Shown: in pieces, positions 13,444 through 23,900 of the stretch
How the letters are laid out: the number at the start of each line of letters is the position of its first letter
How positions within the stretch are numbered: position 1 is the stretch's first letter
Assembly (NCBI RefSeq): GCF_000004195.4
Contig: NC_030683.2
Span: 861,207-925,206, forward strand
Length of the DNA: 64,000 nucleotides
Direction: 5' to 3'
Origin: Xenopus tropicalis
Lineage: Eukaryota > Chordata > Amphibia > Anura > Pipidae
Position numbers and translations under genes: made by a program
The notes under the pieces: model-generated
What the model saw: only the letters and a program-made list of their open reading frames with translations
The model's database searches: none
Told to the model about the DNA's origin: nothing

Positions 13444-13800
13444 TAACAGACAGAGCTTGGGTGGGTAACAGACAGGGGGTTGGCGGAGTAACAGACAGGG
13501 GTTGGTGGAACAGACAGCGGGGTTGGGTAACAGACAGGGTGGGTAACAGACGGGGGGGTAAACAGGACAGGGGGAACAGGCAGGGGTGGGGGTAACAGAA
13601 GCAGGAGGCTGGGTGCCGGTTAACAGACAGCGGGGCTCTCGGTAACAGACAGGGGAAAACAGACAGGCGGGTAACAGACAGGTAGGGGGGGTTAACAAGA
13701 CAGGGTGTTATGACTGGTATACAATACAGTCGGTGTGGGGGGCGTGGTAACAGACGAGGGGGTGGATGTTAACAGGCAGTGGGTGGCGGTAACAGCAGAA
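13444..13800. repeat. Noisy array of GGTAACAGACAGG units
   Basis: Many imperfect copies of GGGTAACAGACAGGG occur in tandem, separated by short G-rich spacers of variable length, giving periods of roughly 15-30 bp. Indels are frequent, as in the end of the preceding array. Short minus-strand open frames here (LLPACLFSPVCY type) are by-products of the repeat. Confidence 0.8.
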
Positions 13801-13899
13801 TGAAGGGCGGGGGAGAGAAGACAATTGAAAGGAATAATGGGGGGAAGAGGCAGATCTGGGAGGACAGGTAAATTCGGGGTGGAAGATGGGGGATCCCCG

Positions 13900-14145
13900 G
13901 TCACTGGGGGCCATCATTCCCGAGGGAAGGCTCCGAGACGTGACGATCCGCGATCCCTTCTTCCCTCTTCTCCGTCTCACAAACAGCGGGACCGGCGGCT
14001 CCTGATTGGTGCTGCGGGGGCGGGTACGCGCTCTGGCTGCTTCCGCGGCGGGCCGCGCATTGCTGATGGTACCCAGGCGCTTCATGTTACCGTCTTCTCT
14101 CTCCGGTTCCTTTCCACCTTTACCCCCCCAAGCACCCCATCTCCT
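13900..14145. promoter_or_regulatory. CpG-rich, promoter-like block next to a gap
   Basis: This stretch is single-copy, GC-rich and has many CpGs (GACGTGACGATCCGCGATC, TTCCGCGGCGGGCCGCGC). It contains an inverted CCAAT box next to a GC box (CTGATTGGTGCTGCGGGGG CGGG). That looks like a CpG-island promoter, cut off by the N gap at 14146. Which gene it would serve, and on which strand, cannot be seen. An open minus-strand frame runs through it into the gap but has no recognisable protein. Confidence 0.4.
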
Positions 14146-15145
14146 NNNNNNNNNNNNNNNNNNNNNNNNNNNNNNNNNNNNNNNNNNNNNNNNNNNNNNN
14201 NNNNNNNNNNNNNNNNNNNNNNNNNNNNNNNNNNNNNNNNNNNNNNNNNNNNNNNNNNNNNNNNNNNNNNNNNNNNNNNNNNNNNNNNNNNNNNNNNNNN
14301 NNNNNNNNNNNNNNNNNNNNNNNNNNNNNNNNNNNNNNNNNNNNNNNNNNNNNNNNNNNNNNNNNNNNNNNNNNNNNNNNNNNNNNNNNNNNNNNNNNNN
14401 NNNNNNNNNNNNNNNNNNNNNNNNNNNNNNNNNNNNNNNNNNNNNNNNNNNNNNNNNNNNNNNNNNNNNNNNNNNNNNNNNNNNNNNNNNNNNNNNNNNN
14501 NNNNNNNNNNNNNNNNNNNNNNNNNNNNNNNNNNNNNNNNNNNNNNNNNNNNNNNNNNNNNNNNNNNNNNNNNNNNNNNNNNNNNNNNNNNNNNNNNNNN
14601 NNNNNNNNNNNNNNNNNNNNNNNNNNNNNNNNNNNNNNNNNNNNNNNNNNNNNNNNNNNNNNNNNNNNNNNNNNNNNNNNNNNNNNNNNNNNNNNNNNNN
14701 NNNNNNNNNNNNNNNNNNNNNNNNNNNNNNNNNNNNNNNNNNNNNNNNNNNNNNNNNNNNNNNNNNNNNNNNNNNNNNNNNNNNNNNNNNNNNNNNNNNN
14801 NNNNNNNNNNNNNNNNNNNNNNNNNNNNNNNNNNNNNNNNNNNNNNNNNNNNNNNNNNNNNNNNNNNNNNNNNNNNNNNNNNNNNNNNNNNNNNNNNNNN
14901 NNNNNNNNNNNNNNNNNNNNNNNNNNNNNNNNNNNNNNNNNNNNNNNNNNNNNNNNNNNNNNNNNNNNNNNNNNNNNNNNNNNNNNNNNNNNNNNNNNNN
15001 NNNNNNNNNNNNNNNNNNNNNNNNNNNNNNNNNNNNNNNNNNNNNNNNNNNNNNNNNNNNNNNNNNNNNNNNNNNNNNNNNNNNNNNNNNNNNNNNNNNN
15101 NNNNNNNNNNNNNNNNNNNNNNNNNNNNNNNNNNNNNNNNNNNNN
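14146..15145. other. Assembly gap, exactly 1000 N
   Basis: The run of N is exactly 1000 long, the usual placeholder for a gap of unknown size. The true distance between the flanks is not known. Confidence 0.99.
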
Positions 15146-17932
15146 CAAACACACACACTGTGCTTACTTACTTCATCCCCCCGCGGGTGTATCCCAGTCT
15201 AAACACTATGACTAACCCCCCAGATGACCCCGCTTCCCAAGGCACATGAATTACTGGAGGTCCCCCCAACGGGCTCAATATGCTCGGTGCCAGGGAATTA
15301 ATGTGCTCCCCGCCCAGGACTGCATGTGACAGGCCAATGGCACAAACGGGCACAATGCCACTCAGTGATTCTGCCACACAGCCAGTATGTTTAAAACCAC
15401 GCTGCCCCTCGCCTGTCCCCTTAAACCCCACCTGCGCGATCGGCACTGCGGCCCGGCGGCGAGAAGCCTAACACGCACGGGGCTGCAAGGCGTCCAACCC
15501 TTACAGAGCCCCCCCCCCCAAACTTTACAGAGCCCCCCGCAGCAGGTAGCAGCAAGCCAGCAGGTGCGTACCCATTTCTCCCTGTCACAGCAGTCCCTGA
15601 CTGAGTCAGGTGTGCGGGCCACCTAACCCTGTCGCACTGAACAGAAGTGAACAGTACCAAATGATGAAACCACAGGGACGGGGGGAGGGGAGAGGTTGAA
15701 GGAACGTCCACAGTTAATAAAAAAAAAATGCAAAAACTCTCATTAAAACTCAATTTGTGAGAAAATTTATTGCGAAGCCCAGAACTGAGCAATACCTCTA
15801 CCTGTGCAACGAGCTTGCAGTCATCTCCCACTCAGAGCCTGCTAGCTTGCTATCCAGCCTCAACAGCACTCTTGACTAACGAGTGATCTCTCCAGCCTGA
15901 CCTACAGAGCTTGCCAGCTTCATCTCCCAGCCTTGAACCTACAGAGCTTGCATCCTCAATCTGCTCAAAGCCTGCACTGACAAAGCTCTCGCGACTCAGT
16001 GCAATTCTCTTTAGCCTGAACTCTACAAGAATCTCTACTGGCTCAAGTGCTGTCATCTGCCTGACCTACAGAGCTCTGCACTCATCTCTCAGCTGAGCCT
16101 ACAGAGACCTACACTTGCACTATACTAGGTTGTTATAGTGTGAAATGGACGTGCAAAGTGATCGTATGGGCGTCAGAACCAATGAAATGGCTTGTAAAGT
16201 GACTGTGGGTGGGCACAAGGGTGGGACTGGGTGGGAGGTGCTGCAGCCCGATCGGATCCCCCATTCCCGTGGATTCATTCTAGCGCCCTGAGGGTCGTCC
16301 CCCGAGTAGAACTGGGCACCGACCCGTAACAGAAACCCTGCCTGGCACATGCCCCCCGTGGGAAATACCTGAAGATTCCAATAGATTTGTGCGCACCCAG
16401 AGTCTCGTCAGTGGAACAATACACCTATACGGGTTTCCACCAATCACAACGCACGCTGTTGGTGACACAGTGCCGCTCACTAGTGGGGTAAAGGCACGAG
16501 CGACCCCCGGGGCAACCAAGCGCCACTCACTGGGGCAACCAGTGCAGAATAAGGGGGTCCCTTCTAGCAACTGCGGAATGGCCGGCGGAATAAGGGGTAA
16601 CATTGAGTGCCTATGGGCCCCCTGTGAGACCGCTGGGGCTCTTACCCATGGGGCTCTAACCGCATTTTCTCTCTGGGGCTTTATTTCTTGTAATTTGCCC
16701 ACAATGATAAAATTGGGTTATACTGCACCTCAATTGGGTTCATCCCCATGTACAGGTGTGCCCCTAGTAGCCCCCAGTAGCCCCCAAGACAATATGCTGC
16801 GAGCAGTAACTTACACGTCAGGCGCGGATCTCATATACACGACTCCCTCCCTCTGATAGGCTGATAATAAGTGGGCCTATTGAAGTGACAGCAAAATGGG
16901 GGGAGTATATAGCGCCACCGTGTCGGGCAATGGGTTTGTGGCTACTGGAAATGCCCTCCGTGTTGGATCCGACCCACTGCCGGACTCTGATGGATCGGTA
17001 CGCAGGCCCGCGGCTAGTTAATGTGGGGGGACTGTGGCTAATTCCAGTCCCCACGTGGCCAGTTCTACCCAAACTGCTCGGTGACGCGAGGAACCGCCCT
17101 ATTTCATTCTACAGAAAGTATTTGGGCGCTAATAGTCGCTGCCTGCTGCAGCCTGCACTGGTTTCCATGTAACCGCTATTGGCTGGAGGGAGGGGGAGTC
17201 GCACCCAGATGCCGCATGTCTCTGCGACCTACACTGCAATTAAATCCCACAAGCTCACAGAATGTATAAGACAAACTCGCAGTCACTTAGAGTGTCGCAC
17301 ATAAATGCATTCGGGGTGCCACTGGGCCCAGCGACACCCCTAGTTCCCGGCTCACCCCAGACTGGGTTAGCGCGTTTTTATTAAGCGCCAGAGCGCAGCG
17401 CTACTCAGAACCCAGCGGAGTCGCCCAGCAAGTGAATAAAAACCGCTGATGGTATAGGGCCCGTTACACGGCAGGGGCGCCGCTGCTACAGAGACGCAAA
17501 TAACATAGTAGTTCAGCCTCTCTTTGGCCCAAACCGGGCAGTTTCTGCGAAGTTGTACCCCAATCACCTCCCCGGTCATTTAAAAAACTGCCCCTTTATT
17601 TATTTCCCCGACTCTCATAAACCCCCCACCCCCCTAGTGGTTGCCGCCCAACTTGCCCCCGGACAGTGATTGCGCCCCCAGGTGTGGGCTCAGCTCCGTG
17701 GGACAAACCATTCCCGGCCGGGGGGGCGCCCCCGGAGAAGCCCCATGATCCCCCCCCCCCGTACCTGAGTGCGGGGGTCCCTGTAGCTTCAATCCCTGGT
17801 TTCCTCGGCCGACTCCAGTAGCACATTAATCGCACCGATACGTCCCTGTCGCTCCCGATTGACCTCCACCTGCGGCGCCGCGAATGGACCGGCCGGGAAT
17901 AGAGGGGAAACGGGACCGGCCCAGGCAGAGAA
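15146..17932. other. 2.8 kb largely single-copy region upstream of nobox
   Basis: No convincing exon, RNA gene or complete mobile element is visible. A CA-repeat stub adjoins the gap at 15146. An A-rich tract lies at 15715-15735. A CCAAT-type ATTGGCTGG is near 17178, and an E-box CACCTG is at 17867-17872, about 60 bases before the putative nobox start. The region would contain the nobox promoter if exon 1 is correct. No clear TATA box was found. Confidence 0.5.
15785..16115. repeat. Low-copy degenerate CCTACAGAGCTTGC repeat
   Basis: Phrases such as CAGCCTGACCTACAGAGCT and CTCATCTCCCAGCCT recur about every 40-45 bases with heavy divergence. It appears to be an old short tandem array. Boundaries are approximate. 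Confidence 0.4.
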
Positions 17933-17982
17933 ATGGATTCGGAACCGGCGTCAGAGGGAGGACGAGAAGCGCTGTCAGCTGG
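17933..17982 (+). CDS. nobox: nobox probable exon 1 (start codon exon)
   Basis: ATG at 17933 has G at -3 and G at +4. It opens [16 protein letters not shown], followed by a GTAACA donor at 17983. A start upstream of exon 2 is needed because the nobox frame of exon 2 has no methionine before homeodomain position 10. The residues would join naturally to GSPDEEETS at the start of exon 2. However, the exon as written ends in phase 2 (GG) while exon 2 needs phase 1. Dropping one G from the GGG at 17981-17983 restores both the frame and a canonical donor. The alternatives are an unseen small exon or a different first exon. The upstream ATG at 17884 ends in phase 0 and also does not fit. Confidence 0.5.
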
Positions 17983-20900
17983 GTAACAATTTATATTTAA
18001 TTCCCAATTAATCTGCGTTATAGCCTAATTGCCCTTATTATCACCCAGCGGGGGAAACAGGGGAGCAGCAGTGCTGCTGGGAGTTTCTAGCTCTAAATTA
18101 TGCCGCATAACCTTAATTACCCCAACAATGGGGCCCAGAGGGGCGGCAAGTAGCAATGGCAGCTGGGTATTAACTTAATTCCCCAGTATTGGCATTATAG
18201 CCCTAATTGCCCTGCTGCCCCATTATTATTACCCCCAGCCCTGGGGAAATTACCCCTAACTAGTTGCCCTGAATAGGATTGTGTTGTTGGGAAGGAACCA
18301 ATGGAGGGGTAAATTGTGGGAACAGCCCGGGCAGAGGGCCCTGGGGGGCGCGGGGACTTCACTCAGTTCGGGGTGCATTGGTTCCTCAGGGGCAAGCCAC
18401 ATGGCTATAGACTGTAGCACAGAGTAGTGGAAAGGCCCCGGGGCCACAGGCTGCAACACATGGCCCCTCGATGGCAGACGGGGGGATTCTGGGATTATTT
18501 GCAGGTTGGTCGTTTCTTTTATTGTTTATGGTTTGATCACTTTTGCTCTGCAGTTTGTGCATTTAAAACCGTTATCTGGTTGCTGAGGGCCCCTGTTACT
18601 GTAGCAACCATGCAAGCAGGGTGAATGTCAGGCTGGATAGAGCATTGGGGACCCCCCCCTGATAGAATGGAGAGTGATTTACAGGGAAATAAAGAAGACC
18701 AACTGCAAATGTTTTACCCCCACTGAGTAGAAGTATCTGCCCCCCCTCCCCCAGATCCTGGCACAATAGTTGTGATACCATTTGTGGCCCCTAAGGGCCC
18801 GGCCCCTTCCCGGCTCTTTCCTTGGGGTCTCCCTCGAGGGGCTCTTGGTACTGATTCTGGGGGTCTCCCTGGAGCCCAGTAAGGGGGGGGGGTATTTATT
18901 TGCTCTCACTTTCTCCAGCAACTTAGAGCCGCACCTCCCAGACTGCACTGGGGCCTCTCCGGGGGCGGAGCCTGACACCCAAAACAACCCCTGTAATGAT
19001 TTCCATTAATTCAGTGGATAAATTTATCCCAAATGGTCAGTTTGTGCCTCTCCCTGTGTAACGGGGTCCCCTTCAGCCCTGATATTGTGGGTGCCCCCCT
19101 TTCCCTGTGGGTGACCCCCTTTCCCTGTGGGACCCCTGAGAGTTTCACGGTGGGTGCCCCCTTTCCCTGTGGGTGCCCCATTTCCCTGTGGGTGTCCCTG
19201 AGAGTTTCACGGTGGGTGCCCCCTTTATCTGTGGGTGCCCCCTTTCCCTGTGGGTGACCCTGAGAGTTGTGGGTGCCCCCCTTTCCCGGTGGGTGCCCCT
19301 GAGAGTTTCCCGGTGGGTGCCCCTGAGAGTTTCCCGGTGGGTGCCCCTGAGAGTTTCCCGGTGGGGCCCCTGAGAGGTTTCCCGGTGGGTGCCCCTGAGA
19401 GTTTCCGGTGGTGCCCCTGAGAGTTTCCCGGTGGTGCCCCGAGAGGTTCCCGGTGGGTGCCCTGAGAGTTTCCCGGTGGGGTGCCCCTGAGAGTTTCCCG
19501 GTGGGTGCCCCTGAGAGTTTCCGGTGGGTGCCCCTGAGAGTTTCCCGGTGGGTGCCCCTGAGAGTTTCCGGTGGTGCCCCTGAGAGTCTCACGGTGGTGG
19601 CCCCAGAGAGTTTCCCGTGGGTGCCCCAGAGAGTTTCCCGGTGGGTGCCCCTGAGAGTTCCCGGTGGGTGCCCCTGAGAGTTCCGGTGGGTGCCCCGAGG
19701 AGTTTCCGGTGGGTGCCCCTGAGAGTTTCCCGGTGGGTGCCCCTGAGAGTCTCACCGGTGGGTGCCCCTGAGAGTTTCCCGGTGGGTGCCCCTGAGAGTT
19801 TCCAGGTGGGTGCCCCTGAGAGTCTCCGGGTGGGTGCCCCTGAGAGTCTCCCGGTGGGTTGCCCCTGAGAGTCTCCCGGTGGGTTCCCCTGAGAGTCTCC
19901 CGGTGGGTGCCCCTGAGAGTTTCCCGGTGGGTGCCCCTGAGAGGTTTCCCGGTGGGGTGCCCCTGAGAGTTTCCCGGTGGGTGCCCAGAGAGTTCCCGGT
20001 GGGTGCCCAGAGAGTCTCACGGTGGGTGCCCCTGAGAGTTTCCGCCTGGGTAGCCCCGTGAGAGTTTCCCGGTGGGTCGCCCCGAGAAGAGTTTCCCGGT
20101 GGGTGCCCCAGAGAGTTTTCCCGGTGGGGGTTGCCCCAGAGAATCCCGCGTGGGTGCCCCAGAGAGTTTTCCCGGTGGGTGCCCTCTCTGAGAGTTTCCC
20201 GGTGGGTGCCCCTGAGAGTTTCTCCGGGTGGGTGCCCCTGAGAGTTTCCCGGTGGGTGCCCCTGAGAGTTTTCCGGTGGGTGCCCCAGAGAGTTTCCCGG
20301 TGGGTGCCCCTGAGAGTCTCCCGGTGGGTGCCCCAGAGAGTTTCCCGGTGGGTGCCCCAGAGAGTCTCCCGGTGGGTGCCCCTGAGAGTCTCCCGGTGGG
20401 TGCCCCAGAGAGTTTCCCGGTGGGTGCCCCAGAGAGTTTCCCGGTGGGTGCCCCAGAGAGTTTCCCGGTGGGTGCCCCAGAGAGTCTCACGGTGGGTGCC
20501 CCAGAGAGTCTCCCGGTGGGTGCCCCTGAGAGTTTCCCGGTGGGTGCCCCTGAGAGTCTCCCGGTGGGTGCCCCTGAGAGTCTCCCGGTGGGTGCCCCTG
20601 AGAGTTTCCCTGTGGGTGCTTTCCCGGTGGGTGCCCCTGAGAGTTTCCCGGTGGGTGCCCCAGAGAGTCTCCCGGTGGGTGCCCCTGAGAGTTTCCTGTG
20701 GGTGCTTTCCCGGTGGGTGCCCCTGAGAGTTTCCCGGTGGGTGCCCCTGAGAGTTTCCCGGTGGGTGCCCCTGAGAGTCTCCCGGTGGGTGCCCCTGAGA
20801 GTTTCCCGGTGGGTGCCCCTGAGAGTTTCCCGGTGGGTGCCCCTGAGAGTTTCCCGGTGGGTGCCCCAGAGAGTCTCACAGTGGGTGCTTCCTTGCAGGT

Positions 20901-23900
20901 TCCCCGGATGAAGAGGAGACGTCGCTGAGGTGCTTGGAGCCGGAGGCCGGGGGGGGGCCGCAGGATGAATACAGGGCAGTTCTAATCAATGAGGGGGGCA
21001 ATGGCTTGGTGGCGTCGGATCCCAGAGAGTTCGGTATTAACCCCTCGGGGGGCTGTGCCAGTGAAGGGGGGCAGTGCCAGCTGAGCCTGTTGGCAGTGTG
21101 TGGGCCCCTCCCAGAAGCTACAGGGGGGTGTTACTCTGCATTCAGCGGGGACGATCCACAAGGTCCGGGGTATTTCCCCCCAAGAGGGCAGTTCCAGCCG
21201 GTGAATCTAAAGGTAGAGGGCAACTTCCCTCAATCTGCCCCTCTCCCCCGGCGCTCTGCCCGCTGTGCCGCCTCCTGCCGACTGCCAACCTTCATATACG
21301 ACACGGGACATGGGGGCGACAGGCAGAGGGGTAAGTGCCCCGCAGATGCCCCCGAGGAGCCAGGACCGCCCTGCAGGAAGAAGAGCAGGACCCTCTACAG
21401 TATGGGTGAGTTGTGCCCCCTGCCATGAGCCCCTCCCCCTGTGCCCCTTGCCCTAAGCCCTTCCCCCTGTGCCCTGAGCCCCTCCCCCTGTGCCCCTTGC
21501 CCTGAGCCCCTCCCCCTGTGCCCCTGCCATGAGCCCCTCCCCCTGTGCCCCTTGCCCTAAGCCCTTCCCCCTGTGCCCTGAGCCCCTCCCCCTGTGCCCC
21601 TTTGCCCTGAGCCCCTCCCCCTGTGCCCTGAGCCCGTGCCCCCCCTGTACCCATGCTCTGTTGGTACTACCCTGCCTTGTGCCCTTTTGCCCCTGAGGCA
21701 GTTTGTGTCCCTGAGTAGGTGTGTGGGAAACCCCTAACAAACGGTCTCTCTGGGCTCAGACCAACTGCAGGAACTGGAGCGCCTGTTTGCCGAGGATCAT
21801 TACCCCGACAGTGAGAAGAGGCGCGAGATTGCCGAAATCATCGGAGTCACCCCCCAGCGCATAATGGTGATTCATTCATTGGCTTCTGCCTTCGACAGCC
21901 TGCCTGTCTCTATGGGGGCGGAGCCTGCCTGTCTCTATGGGGGCGGAGCCTGCCTGTCTCTATGGGGGCGGAGCCTGCCTGTCTCTATGGGGGCGGAGCC
22001 TGCCTGTCTCTATGGGGGCGAAGCCTGCCTGTCTATGGGGCGGAGCCTGCCTGTCTATGGGGCGGAGCCTGCCTGTCTATGGGGCAGCGCCTGCCTGTCT
22101 ATGGGGGCGGAGCCTGCCTGTCTCTATGGGGCGGGGTCAGCCTGTCCCTATGCCTGTTCCTATGGGTCGGGGTCCGCCTGTCCCTATGGGTCGGGGTCCG
22201 CCTGTCCCTATGGGTCGGGGTCCGCCTGTCCCTATGGGTCGGGGTCCGCCTGTCCCTATGACTTTCCCTATGGGTGGGGGTCCGCCTGTCTCTATGGGTG
22301 GGGGTCCGCCTGTCCCTATGGGTCGGGGTCCGCCTGTCCCTATGGATCGGGGTCCGCCTGTCCCTATGCCTTTCCTTATGGGTCGGGGTCCGTCTGTTCC
22401 TATGGGTCGGGGTCCGTCTGTTCCTATGGGTCGGGGTCCGTCTGTTCCTATGGGTCGGGGTCCGCCTGTTCCTATGGGTCGGGGTCCGCTGTCCCTATGC
22501 CTGTTCCTATGGGTCGGGGTCCGCCTGTTCCTATGGGTCGGGTCCGCCTGTTCCTATGGGTCGGGTCCGCCTGTTCCTATGGGTCGGGGTCCGCCTGTTC
22601 CTATGGTTGGGGTCCGCCTGTTCCTATGGGTCGGGGTCCGCCTGTTCCTATGGGTGGGGTCCGCCTGTTCCTATGGGTTGGGGTCCGCCTGTTCCTATGG
22701 GTTGGGGTCCGCCTGTTCCTATGGGTTGGGGTCCGCCTGTTCCTATGGGTTGGGGTCCGCCTGTTCCTATGGGTTGGGGTCCGCCTGTTCCTATGGGTGG
22801 GGGTCCGCCTGTTTCTATGGGTGGGGGTCCGCCTGTTCCTATGGGTCGGGGTCCGCCTGTCCCTATGCCTTTTCCTATGGGTGGGGGTCCGCCTGTCCCT
22901 ATGGGTCGGGGTCCGCCTGTCCCTATGGGTCGGGGTCCGCCTGTCCCTATGGGTGGGGGTCCGCCTGTCCCTATGGGTCGGGGTCCGCCTGTCCCTATGC
23001 CTTTTCCTTATGGGGTGGGGGTCCGCCTGTCCCTATGGTCGGGGGTCCGCCTGTCCCTATGGTCGGGGTCCGCCGGTCCCTATGGGTGGGGGTCCGCCTG
23101 TCCCTATGGGTCGGGGTCTACCTTGTTCCCTATGCCTTTCCCTATGGTTGGGGTCGCCTGTTCCTATGGGTCGGGGTCCGCCTGTTCCTATGGGTCGGGG
23201 TCGTCTGTCCCTATGGGTCGGGGTCCGCCTGTCCCTATGCCTTTCCCTATGGGTCGGGGTCCGCCTGTCCCTATGGGTCGGGGTCCGCCTGTCTCCTATG
23301 GTCGGGGTCCGCTGTCCCTATGGTCGGGGTCCGCCTGTCCCTATGGGTTTGGGTCCGCCTGTTCCTAAGGGTCGGGGGTCCGTCTTTCTCTGTGGGTCGG
23401 GGTCCGCCTGTCCCTATGGGTCGGGGTCCGCCTGTCCCTATGGGTCGGGGTCCGCCTGTCCCTATGGGTCGGGGTCCGCCTGTCCCTATGGGTCGGGGTC
23501 CGCCTGTTCCTATGGGTTGGGGTCCACCTGAATGCAGCCGATTGGTCGTGGTTTAACCCCCATCCCCCTTATTTTGTAGGTTTGGTTTCAGAATCGCCGC
23601 GCAAAATGGCGCAAAGTGGAGAAAACGTCCATAAAGGGACCACGCAAACCGCTGTCTGCAGCCGGGATGTCTCGCCCCGAGACTGCTGTACTGACTGTCT
23701 CTTCCTCCGTTGCACTTTCCCGCCCAGAGGCGGTGTCTCTGTCCGTCACCTCGGGATTCCACACTTACGGAAGCGCTTTCCCTCCCGTGGGCGGAGTCAG
23801 GAATGGGTAAGTGGGAGGAACCCGTCGGGTTTCGCTGGGAGTTCTGTACGTACTTTCTGGCAGTGCTGCGACCTCGGGTGGGAGGAGCTTATGAGTGACT

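Noticed and set aside
13708..15249. Open frames on both strands crossing the first N gap
   Set aside because: Most of their length is N; the flanking residues show no known domain.
18553..18608. Extra nobox exon after the acceptor-like TTTGCTCTGCAG
   Set aside because: In the phase left by exon 1 it meets a stop within a few codons.
21264..21740. Minus-strand frames over nobox exon 2 and intron 2
   Set aside because: Shadow frames of GC-rich exon sequence and a C-rich repeat; the + strand exon is supported by homology and splice sites.
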